Assembly: GCA_007117945.1 (NCBI GenBank)
Contig: SKTN01000048.1
Location: 1 to 12,761, forward strand
Length of the DNA: 12,761 nucleotides
Direction: 5' to 3'
Source: Nitriliruptoraceae bacterium
GTDB taxonomy: Bacteria > Actinomycetota > Nitriliruptoria > Nitriliruptorales > Nitriliruptoraceae
Shown here: positions 1 to 7,847 of the stretch, one piece after another
How the letters are laid out: each line of letters starts with the position of its first letter
How positions within the stretch are numbered: position 1 is the stretch's first letter
The notes under the pieces: generated by a model
What the model saw: the letters and a program-made list of their open reading frames with translations, nothing else
What the model was told of the DNA's origin: nothing
Databases searched by the model: none
Made by a program: the position numbers and the translations under genes

Positions 1-26
1 AGGTGGAGCGAAGTGGTGCGCCGGGT

Positions 27-641
27 TCAGCCCGCGTCCTCGGCCAGGCGCAGCACGCCACCGACCCACAGGGACCGCAGGGTGCGCACCACCGCCGCGG
101 GGTCCCCGTCCCGTGCGCCGGTCACCCCCTGGGTGACGGCCCCCTCCACCATCGCCACCAACGCCCCCGCCGCCAGGGTGGGATCGTGGGTGGTGCCGGT
201 CAGCGCCGGCGCGAGCACCTCCGCGACCCGGCCGACGTACCCACCACGGACCTCCGTGAGCCGTGCGGCGAAGTGGGCGTCGTTGGCACTGGCCTCGAGC
301 CACACCCGCACGACGTCCGCGTGCTCGGCGAACACCCGCACGAACCGGCCGATGACCGCCTCGATCGCGGCCTGCCCGTCGGGTCCGTCCCAGGGTTCGT
401 CCACCACCGCCTGCAGCTGCGCCGCGGCGGTGTCGATCAGGGCGTCGAGGATGGCGGCCTTGTTCTCGAAGTAGGTGTAGAAGGTGCCGTGGCTCACGCC
501 CGCAGCCGCCACGATGTCCTCGATGCGGGCGGCGCCGAACCCCCTGGCCGCCATCACCTGACGGGCCGCCTCCAGCAACCGGCCACGGGTGCGCTCCCCG
601 CGACTCGTACGGCGCGCCGGCCCCCCTCGGTCCCCGGCCAC
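27..641 (-). CDS. TetR/AcrR-family transcriptional repressor
   Basis: This is a cytoplasmic one-component DNA-binding regulator of 204 aa with the chosen start, a usual TetR length. Residues about 15-64 form the N-terminal three-helix HTH, with the typical pattern RLLEAARQVMAARGF followed by IEDIVAAAGVSHGTFYTYF and ENKAAIL. The rest is an all-helical ligand and dimerisation domain with a Trp/Glu-rich central helix (VVRVWLEASAND). The reading frame stays open to 812, but the GTG at 641 is preferred: it has GGAGG nine bases upstream (651-655), whereas the GTG at 647 is only three bases from it, and the longer form would translate through the operator. A perfect palindrome (682-703) overlaps its own promoter, which implies autorepression. 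The ligand is unknown. The protein is divergent from the MoxR operon, which it might also control, or its targets may lie left of the window. The family assignment is firm; the regulon is inference. Confidence 0.9.
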   Translation of the reverse strand: MAGDRGGPARRTSRGERTRGRLLEAARQVMAARGFGAARIEDIVAAAGVSHGTFYTYFENKAAILDALIDTAAAQLQAVVDEPWDGPDGQAAIEAVIGRFVRVFAEHADVVRVWLEASANDAHFAARLTEVRGGYVGRVAEVLAPALTGTTHDPTLAAGALVAMVEGAVTQGVTGARDGDPAAVVRTLRSLWVGGVLRLAEDAG

Positions 642-672
642 CCGCACGCCCCTCCGTCGCGTCGGCGCTGAC

Positions 673-700
673 GCTACCCCAGACCTGACGCCGGCGTCAG
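673..700 (-). promoter_or_regulatory. Predicted promoter of the TetR gene
   Basis: Read on the minus strand, a -35-like CTGACG (700-695) is separated by 18 bases from a -10-like TAGCGT (676-671 region, within the GGTAGCGTC motif). The -35 box and most of the spacer lie inside the 22-bp palindrome, so a bound repressor would block it. The same TAGCGT hexamer recurs in other intergenic regions of the window. This is pattern-based only. Confidence 0.5.
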
Positions 701-703
701 GTC
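682..703. promoter_or_regulatory. Perfect 22-bp palindrome, likely TetR operator
   Basis: The half site GACCTGACGCC is followed directly by its exact reverse complement, giving 11 bp per arm with no spacer. It lies 41 bp upstream of the TetR start and 112 bp upstream of the MoxR start. TetR dimers typically bind such 16-22 bp palindromes next to their own gene. That this repressor binds here is inference from position and symmetry. Confidence 0.8.
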
Positions 704-736
704 CGTGAGGCCCGCAGCGTGCCACCTCGGCGTCGG

Positions 737-742
737 TACCCT
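737..742 (+). promoter_or_regulatory. Weak -10-like element upstream of the MoxR operon
   Basis: TACCCT lies between the short inverted arms CGTCG (731-735) and CGACG (743-747), about 73 bases upstream of the MoxR GTG. No convincing -35 hexamer is visible at 16-19 bases. It is the only candidate promoter core I see in the 110 bases between the operator and the operon start. Confidence 0.25.
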
Positions 743-814
743 CGACGCCGCGCCCGCCACGTCCACGCCGAACCATGTGCCGTGGCGCCCAGCCCCTGCG
801 ATCCGGGAGCACCA

Positions 815-1792
<978 letters not shown>

Positions 1793-1796
1793 GCCC

Positions 1797-3035
1797 GTGA
1801 CCCGTCGTGGCGTCGGCACGCTGGTCGCGGTCGTGGGGCTGTGGCTCGCCGCGCGCACCTTCGGCGTCGCCCAGCTGCACACCGCCGCGGTGGCCCTGCT
1901 GGCGCTGCTGGCCGGCGCGGCCGTGTGGATCGTGTTCCTGCCCCTGCGGCTCGAGGTGGATCGCAGCGTCGAGCCGAGCGTGGTCGACCACGGCGGACGG
2001 GCACGCGTCCACCTGCTGGTCCGCAACCTCGGTGCGGTCCCCAGCCCCGCCGCCTGGCTGGAGGACGCGGTGCCGCCCGCCCTCGGCCAGCCGCCGAGCT
2101 TCCGCGTCCCCGTGCTGCGTCCCCACCGCATGCTGGACCTCACCTACGAGCTCGAGGGCGTCCACCGCGGGCGGTTCCGGATCGGCCCCCTGACCGCCAC
2201 CATCCGCGATCCCTTCGGCATGGTGCAGCGCCGGCGCACCCTGGAGGTCCGTGACACCTTCACGGTGCTGCCCCAGGTGTGGCCCCTGCCCGCCGGTGCC
2301 CCCCTGGGCGGCGCCAGCGGCTCCGTGGCCTCGGGGCCGCGCCGCCCCACGACCCATGGCGACGAACTCGCCGACATCCGCGAGTACGTGCGCGGTGACG
2401 ACCTGCGCGCGGTGCACTGGGCCTCCACGGCCCACCGCGGCAAGCTCATGGTGCGCCGCGCCGAGGAGGCGACCTCACCCCGCGCCACGATCCTCCTCGA
2501 TGTCCGGCGGGACCGCCACCGCGGCACCGGACCCGCCGCCAGCTTCGAGGTGGCGGTCGCCACGGCAGCCAGCGTGGCCCACCACCTCGGCGCACGGGGA
2601 CGGGTGGTCGCCCTGCTCGACCGCCCCCTGGTCCACGCGCCGGCGCCCCAGCCCGCCGCCGCCTGGATGCCGGTGCTCGCGGACCTCGAACCCGTCGAGG
2701 TCGACCTCACCGCGCTGCTGCGCCAGGTCGCCACGGGCACGTCCGGCGAGGGGACGCTGGTCGCGGTGGTGACCCCGCCCGATCCCGAGGAGCTGCGCGC
2801 CCTGGTACGGGCCGGTCGCGGCGCCGCCAGCCGGCTCGCCGTGGTACTCGACACCGGCAGCTTCGCCGGGAGCGCCACGCCGGATCCCACCGCCCTCCAG
2901 GCGATCGCGGGGCTGAGGGCCGCGGGCTGGCGGGCGACCCTGGTGCGCTCCGGGGAACCGGTCCCGGAGCGGTGGCAGGAGCTCCTCGGCCGGGGACGCA
3001 GCGCCGCCACCCCCGTCGGCGGGACGGTGGGCTGA
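1797..3035 (+). CDS. DUF58 domain protein (MoxR partner)
   Basis: A 412-aa membrane-anchored protein. Two hydrophobic helices lie near the N-terminus (about 6-20 and 28-48). A beta-rich region follows, with VHRGRFRIGPL leading into IRDPFGMV (about 122-143). The DUF58 signature is GDELADIREYVRGDDLRAVH (188-207), then W and RRAEEA. The remainder (about 230-400) looks like a VWA-like alpha/beta fold that starts at TILLDV (231-236). DUF58 proteins are encoded almost invariably beside MoxR ATPases and are thought to be their partners or adaptors; a biochemical role has not been settled. The GTG start overlaps the preceding gene's regulatory space (GGAG at 1786-1789, inside the end of the MoxR gene), and its stop TGA shares its A with the next ATG. 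Translational coupling on both sides is therefore likely. Confidence 0.92.
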   Translation: MTRRGVGTLVAVVGLWLAARTFGVAQLHTAAVALLALLAGAAVWIVFLPLRLEVDRSVEPSVVDHGGRARVHLLVRNLGAVPSPAAWLEDAVPPALGQPPSFRVPVLRPHRMLDLTYELEGVHRGRFRIGPLTATIRDPFGMVQRRRTLEVRDTFTVLPQVWPLPAGAPLGGASGSVASGPRRPTTHGDELADIREYVRGDDLRAVHWASTAHRGKLMVRRAEEATSPRATILLDVRRDRHRGTGPAASFEVAVATAASVAHHLGARGRVVALLDRPLVHAPAPQPAAAWMPVLADLEPVEVDLTALLRQVATGTSGEGTLVAVVTPPDPEELRALVRAGRGAASRLAVVLDTGSFAGSATPDPTALQAIAGLRAAGWRATLVRSGEPVPERWQELLGRGRSAATPVGGTVG

Positions 3036-5350
3036 TGCGCCGCGACGGCCTCCTGACCCTGCTGCTGGCCCTGGTGCTGCTCACCACGGTGCCCGCCTAC
3101 GACCGGGTGTTCACCGACGACGCCTGGCGGGGTGCGCCCCTCGGTGCCGCGCTCCTGGCCCTGGTGATCGCCGGGCTCGCCCGACGGCTGCGCCTGCCCA
3201 CCTGGGTGGCACTACCCCTTGCCCTCGGCAGCACGGTCCTGGCGCTGCCCTGGCTGCTCGGGGTCCACGTCGGCTGGCGCGAGGACGTGGTCGGCCAGCT
3301 CGAGGTGCTGCGCGCCACCTTCGCCGACGGGCTGGTGTCCCTGGCCGCTGAACCCTCCCCCGCCGAGCCACTGGTCGGCCTGGTGCTGCTGGTGACCATC
3401 GGCTACGGCTGCGTGGCGGTGCTGGCCCACGAGATCATCGTGCGCAGCGGTCACGCTGCACCCGGCCTGGTGATGATCGCGGTCCTGTGGACCGTGCCCC
3501 TGGCCATCCCCACCTCCGCTGACGATGGGTGGCTGGTGGTGGTGCCCTTCCTGGCGGCGACGGGGACCCTGCTGCTGGCGAGCGTGAACCTGCCCCGCGA
3601 GGGACCCGGCGCCATCCCGCTGCCGGCGAGTGGCCTGGCGCTCGGGGCCGCGGCGATCGCCGTGGCCGTGGCCGCACCCTGGCTGCTGCCCGCTCAGGGG
3701 CAGGATCCCTGGTTGGCGCTCGGTTCGAGCACCCAACCCCGCGGGTACCAGCCCATCGTGGACATCACCAACCGGCTGGGCTCGCCCGAGGAGCGCGAGG
3801 TGCTGCGGGTGCGGGCCTCCCAGCGCAGCTACCTGCGACTGGCGGGGTTGGACAGCTTCGACGGTGGGACCTGGCGGCTGGGTCCCGGTGACGGCGCCAC
3901 CTACCGGCCCGACCCCGGCGCGCTGTTCCCCGCCGACCAGCCCCTGCCTCCCGAGGAGCCCGCCGCCAGCACCCAGCTGGTCGAGGTGGACGTCGAGGTG
4001 CTGGAGCTCGAGAACATCTACGTGCCCCTGCCCTACCAGCCCGTGGAGGTCCTCGGTCCGATCCGCGACCAGATGGTCTGGTCCACCGAGGGCGGCTTCC
4101 TGGCCACCTGGGACCGCGCCGAGGCCGTGGGCGAGACCATCGGCATCCGCCAGGGCTCCGCCTACCGGGTGCTGGCCGAGCGGCCCGATCCGAGCTTCGA
4201 GGAGCTCGCCGCCGTGGACTTCCCCGAGGAGGTGCTGGCGGACCACACCCAGCTGCCCCGCGACTACCCGGAGCTCGGTGCCGTGGCCGAGGAGGTGTAC
4301 ACGGCGGCGGAGGCGGACACCGTGGTGGAGCAGGCGCTGGCCCTGCAGTCCTGGTTCGTGGGTCCCGAGGGCGGGTTCACCTACGACCTCGACGTCCCCG
4401 CCCTGCGCGGCGACGACGCCCTGACCGAGTTCGTCCTCGAGGACCGCGTCGGGTACTGCGAGTACTTCGCCACGGCCATGGCCGTGATGCTGCGCGAGAC
4501 GGGGATCCCCGCGCGGGTCGCCGTGGGCTTCCTCCCGGGCGAGCGCGTCGAGCAGGCCGACCCGCAGGCCGAGATCGCGCTGGACGAGTACCTGGTCACC
4601 ACCGGTGACGCCCACGCGTGGGTGGAGGTGCTGTTCCCCGGGTACGGATGGATCACCTTCGAACCGACCCCGCGCTCCGATGACTCCCACATCCTGCCCC
4701 GTGCCGACGACCTCGCACCGATCGAGAACGAGGCCGAGCGCGCGGAGCGCGAGGGCGCTGACGCCCTCGACGACCTCGAGGGGCCCGACGCCGACACCGA
4801 GGTCCCCGAACTCCCCGAACAGCAGCTGCCCGAGGAGGGTGAGGACGGTGCCGCCGCCGACCAGGCAGCCGCTGGTGGCGAGGACGGCGCCGGCGCGAAC
4901 CCGTGGGTGGTGCTGGCCCTGCTGCTCGCACCCGTCGTGGTGGTGCTCCTGGCCCGGGTCGGCCAGCGCGCAGCGGTCGGCCGCCAGCTCGGCGACGATC
5001 CGCGGGGAGCGGTGCTCATGGCCCAGCGCCGCCTCTACGCCGCCGCACGCCGGGTCGGGCTGGAACGCCGAGCGCACGAGACCACCCGTGAGGTGATCGC
5101 CCGCTGGGAGGCCGAGGGCCGCATCGACCGCGGCCGGGGTGCGGTCGCGGGCACCGTCCAGGCAGCGGCCTTCGATGGTGAGCTCGACGCGGACCGTGCC
5201 AGCGCGGCCGTGGCGACCCTGGACCGGATGGCGGAGGAGCTGACCGGACGGGTCCCCCGCCGTGAGCAGGTCCTGGTGCCCCTCCGGCGCGTGGTCGCGG
5301 GTGTCACCCGGGGCGTGGAGCGACTCCGGGAGGGCTGGCGGCTGCGGTGA
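3035..5350 (+). CDS. Membrane transglutaminase-like protein (DUF3488-transglutaminase-DUF4129, TgpA type)
   Basis: A 771-aa protein. The N-terminal membrane block has about seven helices (roughly 6-20, 36-49, 56-75, 113-132, 143-158, 165-182, 198-216). A long, probably extracytoplasmic region follows, with the transglutaminase core at about 440-550. Its Cys is in RVGYCEYFATA (Cys475), its His in GDAHAWVEV (His527), and the acidic position is Glu543 in TFEPTP, where Asp is the textbook residue. An acidic, low-complexity linker (about 560-620) leads to a last membrane helix (622-643) and a cytoplasmic helical DUF4129-like tail with the ETTREVIARWE segment. Proteins of this layout act on the envelope; the substrate is unknown, and protease or amidase-type activity is possible. 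The ATG at 3035 overlaps the DUF58 stop by one base, so it belongs to the same operon. The frame extends 21 codons upstream inside the DUF58 gene, but coupling favours 3035. Confidence 0.92.
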   Translation: MRRDGLLTLLLALVLLTTVPAYDRVFTDDAWRGAPLGAALLALVIAGLARRLRLPTWVALPLALGSTVLALPWLLGVHVGWREDVVGQLEVLRATFADGLVSLAAEPSPAEPLVGLVLLVTIGYGCVAVLAHEIIVRSGHAAPGLVMIAVLWTVPLAIPTSADDGWLVVVPFLAATGTLLLASVNLPREGPGAIPLPASGLALGAAAIAVAVAAPWLLPAQGQDPWLALGSSTQPRGYQPIVDITNRLGSPEEREVLRVRASQRSYLRLAGLDSFDGGTWRLGPGDGATYRPDPGALFPADQPLPPEEPAASTQLVEVDVEVLELENIYVPLPYQPVEVLGPIRDQMVWSTEGGFLATWDRAEAVGETIGIRQGSAYRVLAERPDPSFEELAAVDFPEEVLADHTQLPRDYPELGAVAEEVYTAAEADTVVEQALALQSWFVGPEGGFTYDLDVPALRGDDALTEFVLEDRVGYCEYFATAMAVMLRETGIPARVAVGFLPGERVEQADPQAEIALDEYLVTTGDAHAWVEVLFPGYGWITFEPTPRSDDSHILPRADDLAPIENEAERAEREGADALDDLEGPDADTEVPELPEQQLPEEGEDGAAADQAAAGGEDGAGANPWVVLALLLAPVVVVLLARVGQRAAVGRQLGDDPRGAVLMAQRRLYAAARRVGLERRAHETTREVIARWEAEGRIDRGRGAVAGTVQAAAFDGELDADRASAAVATLDRMAEELTGRVPRREQVLVPLRRVVAGVTRGVERLREGWRLR

Positions 5351-5442
5351 CCCCGTGGCGCATCGGCAGCGACCCGGTGCCGTGGCCGCACGGCCGCTGC
5401 CGCGGGGCCGCCGTCCTCACGCCACGCTGCTGCTGCGGCCCG

Positions 5443-5760
5443 TCAGGTGCGGTCGTCGGGGGGGACGAAGGCCTGCTCCTGCTCACCCGAGGTGCGCCGC
5501 GAGGCGACCCCGAGGATGATGCCGACGAGCAGCAGCACGAACCCGACGGCGGGGACGATGAGGTTCCAGGGACTGGACAGGAAGGCCAGCGACAGCACGG
5601 AGACGATACCGAGGAAGCCCAGCACGACGGCCAGGCGTTGCTGCCCCACCCGGGAGACGCCGAGCTTGCGGCGTGCCCGTGACGCGAAGCGGGGATCCTC
5701 CGCGGCGAGCTGACGCTCGATCTCCGCGAGGACGTTCTCCTCGTGCTCGGAAAGCGGCAT
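5443..5760 (-). CDS. DUF3040 family small membrane protein
   Basis: A 105-aa protein. The N-terminus MPLSEHEENVLAEIERQLAA, followed by EDPRFA (residues 1-26), is the hallmark of the DUF3040 family, small actinobacterial proteins with a short helical cytoplasmic head and two adjacent membrane helices. Here the helices lie at about 46-62 and 66-86, followed by a charged tail ending in PPDDRT. The function of the family is unknown. The ATG at 5760 gives the canonical N-terminus, though the ribosome-binding site is poor (GAGG only two bases away, AGGG at ten). An in-frame ATG at 5799 adds 13 residues but also lacks a good site. The gene converges on the transglutaminase gene with 92 bp between stops. 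In other actinobacteria DUF3040 genes often lie near the MoxR/DUF58/transglutaminase trio, as I recall. Confidence 0.9.
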   Translation of the reverse strand: MPLSEHEENVLAEIERQLAAEDPRFASRARRKLGVSRVGQQRLAVVLGFLGIVSVLSLAFLSSPWNLIVPAVGFVLLLVGIILGVASRRTSGEQEQAFVPPDDRT

Positions 5761-5788
5761 GTCCTCATCGCCCTGCTCGGGTGCCTCG

Positions 5789-5817
5789 ACTGTACCCATG
5801 GGTTCGGTGCCGCGCAG
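5789..5817 (-). promoter_or_regulatory. Possible promoter of the DUF3040 gene
   Basis: On the minus strand, TACAGT (5794-5789) fits a -10 element. Seventeen bases upstream lies CTGCGC (5817-5812), only a weak -35 match. Transcription would start near 5782, giving a leader of about 22 bases before the ATG at 5760. If used, this would exclude the upstream ATG at 5799 as a start. Confidence 0.3.
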
Positions 5818-5971
5818 CCGCGTGGACACCCAACGGCGGTGGACCGCACGAGGTGAGCGGGCTGCGCGCCCGACCGAACCGCGACCGGCCCGACTCCGAG
5901 GTGTCGGCCCGGCGTGGTGCGCTGCGGGGGGCGCCGCCGTCGGGCGGTGACCGGCGCCCGCCGAGCCGCGA

Positions 5972-6064
5972 GGTGCGTGGCCGGCTGGTGGTCGATCCCC
6001 GGGGTGCGTGGCCGGCTGGTGGTCGATCCCCGGCGTGCGCCGCCAGCGTGTGGTCGCTACCTGG
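5972..6064 (+). repeat. 31-bp tandem repeat, two perfect copies plus one degenerate copy
   Basis: The unit begins GGTGCGTGGCCGGC and ends GGTCGATCCCCGG. Copies 5972-6002 and 6003-6033 are identical over all 31 bases and directly adjacent. The next 31 bases (6034-6064) match at 22 positions and look like an older copy. The shared core GTGGTCG starts at 5988, 6019 and 6050, exactly 31 bases apart. The repeat lies outside any gene. There are too few copies and no spacers, so it is not a CRISPR array. Confidence 0.9.
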
Positions 6065-6088
6065 GCCAGCGCCCAGGTCCGAACCACG
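6050..6088 (+). repeat. 39-bp hairpin-bearing repeat, copy 1
   Basis: This stretch is 36/39 identical to 6122-6160. It begins with the same GTGGTCG core as the 31-bp repeat and continues into a hairpin: ACCTGGGC, loop CAGC, GCCCAGGT (8-bp perfect stem, 6059-6078). It ends TCCGAACCACG. It overlaps the degenerate third copy of the 31-bp unit, so the two repeat types form one composite element. Confidence 0.85.
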
Positions 6089-6121
6089 CGAGCGGTGGAC
6101 CGCGGCCATCACCCGCCGCAG

Positions 6122-6160
6122 GTGGCCGATCCCTGGGCCAGCGCCCAGGTCCGAACCACG
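6122..6160 (+). repeat. 39-bp hairpin-bearing repeat, copy 2
   Basis: This is the second copy, exactly 72 bases after the first. The last 29 bases (6132-6160) are identical to 6060-6088. The stem here is 7 bp (CCTGGGC / GCCCAGG, loop CAGC). The lead-in GTGGCCGATCCCTGG is a variant of the 31-bp unit's GTGGTCGATCCCCGG. The copy ends about 30 bases past the enoyl-CoA hydratase stop codon, so it would lie in that gene's 3' region. Confidence 0.85.
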
Positions 6161-6190
6161 GGGAGCCGCCGCCCACGCCCTCCGCCGCGG

Positions 6191-6964
6191 TCAGCGCCCC
6201 TCGAACCGGGGCTCGCGGCCCTCGAGGTGCGCCGTGACCGCCTCGCGCACGTCGGGACCCGCGACGGCGGCCTCCTGCGCGGCGATCTCCGCCGCCAGGG
6301 CCTCGGTGCGTTCGCGCAGCAGGTTCTCCCGGACCAGCCGCGGGATGCGCCGCACGCTGCCCGGACCCGCTGCCCAGCGCGCGGCGTGCTCGTGGGCGGC
6401 CGCCTGCGGGTCCTCGGCGGGCAGGGCCAGCTCGGCGAAACCCGTGGCCAGCGCCTCCTCGGCGTCGAAGCGGCGCGCGGTCATGGCCAGCTCCGTGGCC
6501 CGGCCCATGCCGACCAGGCGGGGCAGCCGGTAGGTGCCGCCGAGATCCGGCACCAGTCCCCACCGCGCCTCGAGCACCGCCATCGAGGCGGAGGGCGCCA
6601 CCGCCCGCAGGTGGCAGGCGGCCGCGAGCTGGATCCCCCCACCGAGGCAGTGGCCCTCGATGGCCGCGAGCACAGGGACGTCGAGCTCCTCGTAGGCGGT
6701 GAAGGTCGCCTGGAGCCGCGCGATCATGGTGGGATCCAGGCCCTCGCCGAGGAGCCCGCCGAGGGTGGCGAGGTCGAGGCCGGCGGAGAAGGTCCCCCCC
6801 TCCCCGGCGACCACCACCGCACCGACCTGCGTGTCCGACTGGATCCTGGCCGCCTGCTCGGCGAGCTGGGCGAACACCTCGAGGTCCATCGCGTTGCGCT
6901 TGTCGGGTCGGTCGATCGTGACGTGGGCGACCCGGTCGGTCACCTCGTAGCGGACCTCGCTCAC
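6191..6964 (-). CDS. Enoyl-CoA hydratase/isomerase family protein (crotonase fold)
   Basis: A 257-aa cytoplasmic protein of standard crotonase length. The oxyanion-hole segments are FSAGLDLATLGG (59-70) and IEGHCLGGGIQLAAACHLR (102-120). LEARWGLVPDLGGTYRLPRL (131-150) holds Glu132. Glu158 in RATELAMTA aligns with the second catalytic Glu of rat mitochondrial hydratase, so both acids appear present and hydratase activity is plausible. Crotonases also include isomerases and hydrolases, and the acyl-CoA substrate cannot be read from sequence. The start is GTG at 6964, with AGGAG seven bases upstream. It stands alone, divergent from the Cys-rich protein gene. The fatty-acid link with the TetR regulator at the left end is only speculative. 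Confidence 0.93.
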   Translation of the reverse strand: MSEVRYEVTDRVAHVTIDRPDKRNAMDLEVFAQLAEQAARIQSDTQVGAVVVAGEGGTFSAGLDLATLGGLLGEGLDPTMIARLQATFTAYEELDVPVLAAIEGHCLGGGIQLAAACHLRAVAPSASMAVLEARWGLVPDLGGTYRLPRLVGMGRATELAMTARRFDAEEALATGFAELALPAEDPQAAAHEHAARWAAGPGSVRRIPRLVRENLLRERTEALAAEIAAQEAAVAGPDVREAVTAHLEGREPRFEGR

Positions 6965-7006
6965 CTGCTGCTCCTGGCCGTGCGGTGCGGGCGGGGGACC
7001 CCGCAG

Positions 7007-7031
7007 AGGCTAGGAGCGCCGGCGATAGCCT
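7007..7031. promoter_or_regulatory. Symmetrical divergent -10 pair (AGGCTA-N13-TAGCCT)
   Basis: The hexamer TAGCCT occurs on the plus strand at 7026-7031 and, as its exact reverse complement AGGCTA, at 7007-7012, separated by 13 bases. Each fits an actinobacterial -10 (TAnnnT) pointing to one of the two divergent genes. The leftward one would give a leader of about 36 bases, the rightward one about 68. The -35 elements are weak or absent. The pair could also be an inverted-repeat operator. Confidence 0.45.
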
Positions 7032-7105
7032 CGGTCATCGCGGGGCGCACGATGCCGGACGGCGCTGCCCCTACGGCGAGCCACTGATCGGGTGGGGAGG
7101 GCACG

Positions 7106-7834
7106 GTGCTGGAACGCGAGTGGGTGTCGGTGCGCGACCCCGAGGACGATCGACGGCGCTACACCTTCGACGTCTCCTTCCTCCTGTCCTCCTACCTGTG
7201 CATCTACGGCCAGGGCTGCGAGGGGGTGCATCCCGGCGCCCAGGACCCGGCGATCGGCTGCTGCGTCCACGGCGCCTACCTCAACGAGGACGACGACGCG
7301 GCCGGCCTCGAGGCCCTGGTCGCCGAGCGGCTCGACGCCACCTCGATGCAGTTCCACGCCGAGGCGGTGCGCGGTGGGGTGTGCACCACCGACGAGGACG
7401 GTGAGGTGCTCACCCGTGTCGTCGAGGGCGGGTGCATCTTCGCCAACCGCACCGGCTTCGGCGGCGGGATCGGCTGCGCCCTGCACCACCTCGCCGAGGA
7501 CGAGGGCGTGCACCACACCACCTACAAGCCCACGGTGTGCTGGCAGGTCCCGCTGCACCGCACCATCGAGGAGCTCACCGCCAACGACGGCGGCACCCTG
7601 GAGGTCCACACCATCGCCGCCTACGAGCGGGGCCACTGGGGCGAGGGTGGCGCGGACTTCGGCTGGTGGTGCCTGGACGACGAGGTGGCCTTCGTCGGCC
7701 GCGATCCCGTCTACCGGTCGATGGAGGTGGAGCTGCGCCTGATGGTGGGCGACGCGGTCTACGAGGAGCTCGCCGACCACCTCGACACCCGGCGCCGTCA
7801 GCGCAGCCGGGTACGGTTCCTGCCCCTGGTGTGA
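7106..7834 (+). CDS. Conserved Cys-rich protein, possibly Zn/Fe-cluster (DUF3109/YkgJ-like)
   Basis: A 242-aa soluble protein with nine cysteines: Cys32 and Cys38 (CIYGQGC), Cys52/53 (GCCVHG), Cys93, Cys110 (GGCIFANR), Cys124 (GCALHH), Cys145 (KPTVCWQVPL) and Cys189 (WWCLDD). The order C-x5-C, CC, C, C-A-x-H and KPxxCWQxPL resembles the proposed metal-chelating DUF3109/YkgJ pattern, and very similar proteins of unknown function are widespread in actinobacteria, as I recall. I infer that it binds Zn or Fe, perhaps as a cluster; the cellular role is unknown. The GTG start has GGAGG five bases upstream (7096-7100). It has no signal peptide or membrane helix. It is monocistronic and its stop lies 13 bases from the convergent dinB stop. 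Confidence 0.85.
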   Translation: MLEREWVSVRDPEDDRRRYTFDVSFLLSSYLCIYGQGCEGVHPGAQDPAIGCCVHGAYLNEDDDAAGLEALVAERLDATSMQFHAEAVRGGVCTTDEDGEVLTRVVEGGCIFANRTGFGGGIGCALHHLAEDEGVHHTTYKPTVCWQVPLHRTIEELTANDGGTLEVHTIAAYERGHWGEGGADFGWWCLDDEVAFVGRDPVYRSMEVELRLMVGDAVYEELADHLDTRRRQRSRVRFLPLV

Positions 7835-7847
7835 CCCGCGCGGCGGC

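Larger units (their letters stand above)
5800..6190. other. Non-coding interval between the DUF3040 and enoyl-CoA hydratase genes
   Basis: About 390-430 bases lie upstream of DUF3040 and downstream of the enoyl-CoA hydratase stop. Open frames cross it on both strands, but their products are Arg/Pro/Gly/Ala-rich low-complexity sequences without family motifs or ribosome-binding sites, so I call no gene. The right half (5972-6160) is built from two related repeat units, listed separately. The left half (5820-5970) shows only short imperfect symmetries, such as GCGGTGGACCGC, which occurs near 5835 and again near 6092. Confidence 0.6.

Noticed and set aside
642..812. N-terminal extension of the TetR protein
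   Set aside because: The extra 57 residues are Arg/Gly-rich, would be translated from the operator and promoter region, and lack the ribosome-binding site present before 641.
3212..5077. A 621-codon open frame antisense to the transglutaminase gene
   Set aside because: Its product is Gly/His/Leu/Gln-rich without any family motif; in very high-GC DNA the antisense frame of a real gene stays open because stop codons are rare. The plus-strand protein has clear domains.
5405..5441. Terminator hairpin between the convergent transglutaminase and DUF3040 genes (GGGCCGC / GCGGCCC)
   Set aside because: Seven-base arms with a 23-base loop and no T-run; expected by chance at this GC content.
5972..6160. 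CRISPR array
   Set aside because: Only two perfect units, directly adjacent with no unique spacers, and no cas genes nearby.
6008..7087. A 359-codon plus-strand frame over the repeats and antisense to the crotonase
   Set aside because: It translates the repeat cluster and the crotonase antisense; the crotonase motifs on the minus strand are unambiguous.
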